64,000 nucleotides of DNA. Source: Xenopus tropicalis (taxonomy: Eukaryota > Chordata > Amphibia > Anura > Pipidae). A model generated the notes under the pieces. It saw only the letters and a list, made by a program, of their open reading frames with translations. It did not search any database and was not told where the DNA came from. Positions 63,939-64,000 of the stretch are shown one piece after another (the stretch's first letter is position 1; each line of letters opens with the position of its first letter). A program made the translations under genes and the position numbers. Location: assembly GCF_000004195.4 (NCBI RefSeq), contig NC_030681.2:88543681-88607680 (forward strand), given 5' to 3'.

Positions 63939-64000
63939 ATATATATATATATATATATATAGCATGCAAAAAGAAAATGCCGCACTCACAGGACTTAGTG
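63939..64000. repeat. (AT)n tract and start of another hammerhead-type module
   Basis: An (AT)n tract is followed by GCCGCACTCACAGGACTTAG, which matches GCCGCACTCACAGGTCTTAG at 17478, in the module that carries the hammerhead-like motif. The window ends before the motif itself would appear. Confidence 0.55.

Noticed and set aside
1..64000. tRNA, rRNA, snRNA genes, bacterial-type operons or CRISPR arrays
   Set aside because: None could be supported by eye on either strand; sequence character is vertebrate intronic and intergenic.

Overview
The window is vertebrate nuclear DNA, almost certainly from a Xenopus frog (X. tropicalis is the best guess). The host coding signal is confined to short exons with GT/AG borders. 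The rest is dense in frog-type repeats: TTAA-flanked T2-type MITEs, Tc1 elements with long terminal inverted repeats, DIRS-like and Penelope-like retroelement pieces, and a piggyBac-like non-autonomous element.

One host gene can be read from start to stop: UBE3D (HECT-like ubiquitin ligase E3D), + strand, ten coding exons between 6108 and 61405. The exon phases add up without a break to 392 codons plus stop, close to the roughly 389 residues I recall for human. Introns 1-9 take up most of the window; intron 8 alone is about 21 kb. To the left, on the opposite strand, is one well-formed exon of PGM3 (phosphoacetylglucosamine mutase) at 1928-2103. No other PGM3 exon was found, and its orientation does not fit the mammalian gene order as I recall it.

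Region by region. 0-6 kb: a foldback element, a hammerhead-like Penelope remnant, the PGM3 exon, two near-identical palindromic T2-type MITEs and a DIRS recombinase fragment. 6-20 kb: UBE3D promoter and exons 1-3, a small hAT MITE, a non-LTR retrotransposon tail, a perfect 28-bp hairpin, a Penelope C-terminal fragment and an (AT)n-rich hairpin cluster. 20-33 kb: exons 4-7, an almost intact Tc1 element, a hAT element carrying a minisatellite inside a DIRS fragment, and an LTR-like segment. 33-59 kb: exon 8 and a long repeat-filled intron with a decayed Tc1, a hammerhead-bearing composite repeat at 41.6-42.9 kb, a reverse-transcriptase fragment, several MITEs and a piggyBac-like element of tandem ~390-bp units with a Tc1 inside. 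59-64 kb: exons 9-10, then a Penelope-like fragment with perfect 138-bp inverted arms starting about 50 bp past the UBE3D stop.

The most unusual signal is a dispersed set of hammerhead-ribozyme-like modules (about 1.6, 4.8, 17.5, 17.9, 41.8, 42.75, 46.3, 61.5 and 62.4 kb, plus a cut-off module at the right edge). Several carry a paired change at core positions 3 and 8 (C-G to U-A), which would keep the tertiary pair that active hammerheads need. This is visual reading only; no alignment or folding was run.
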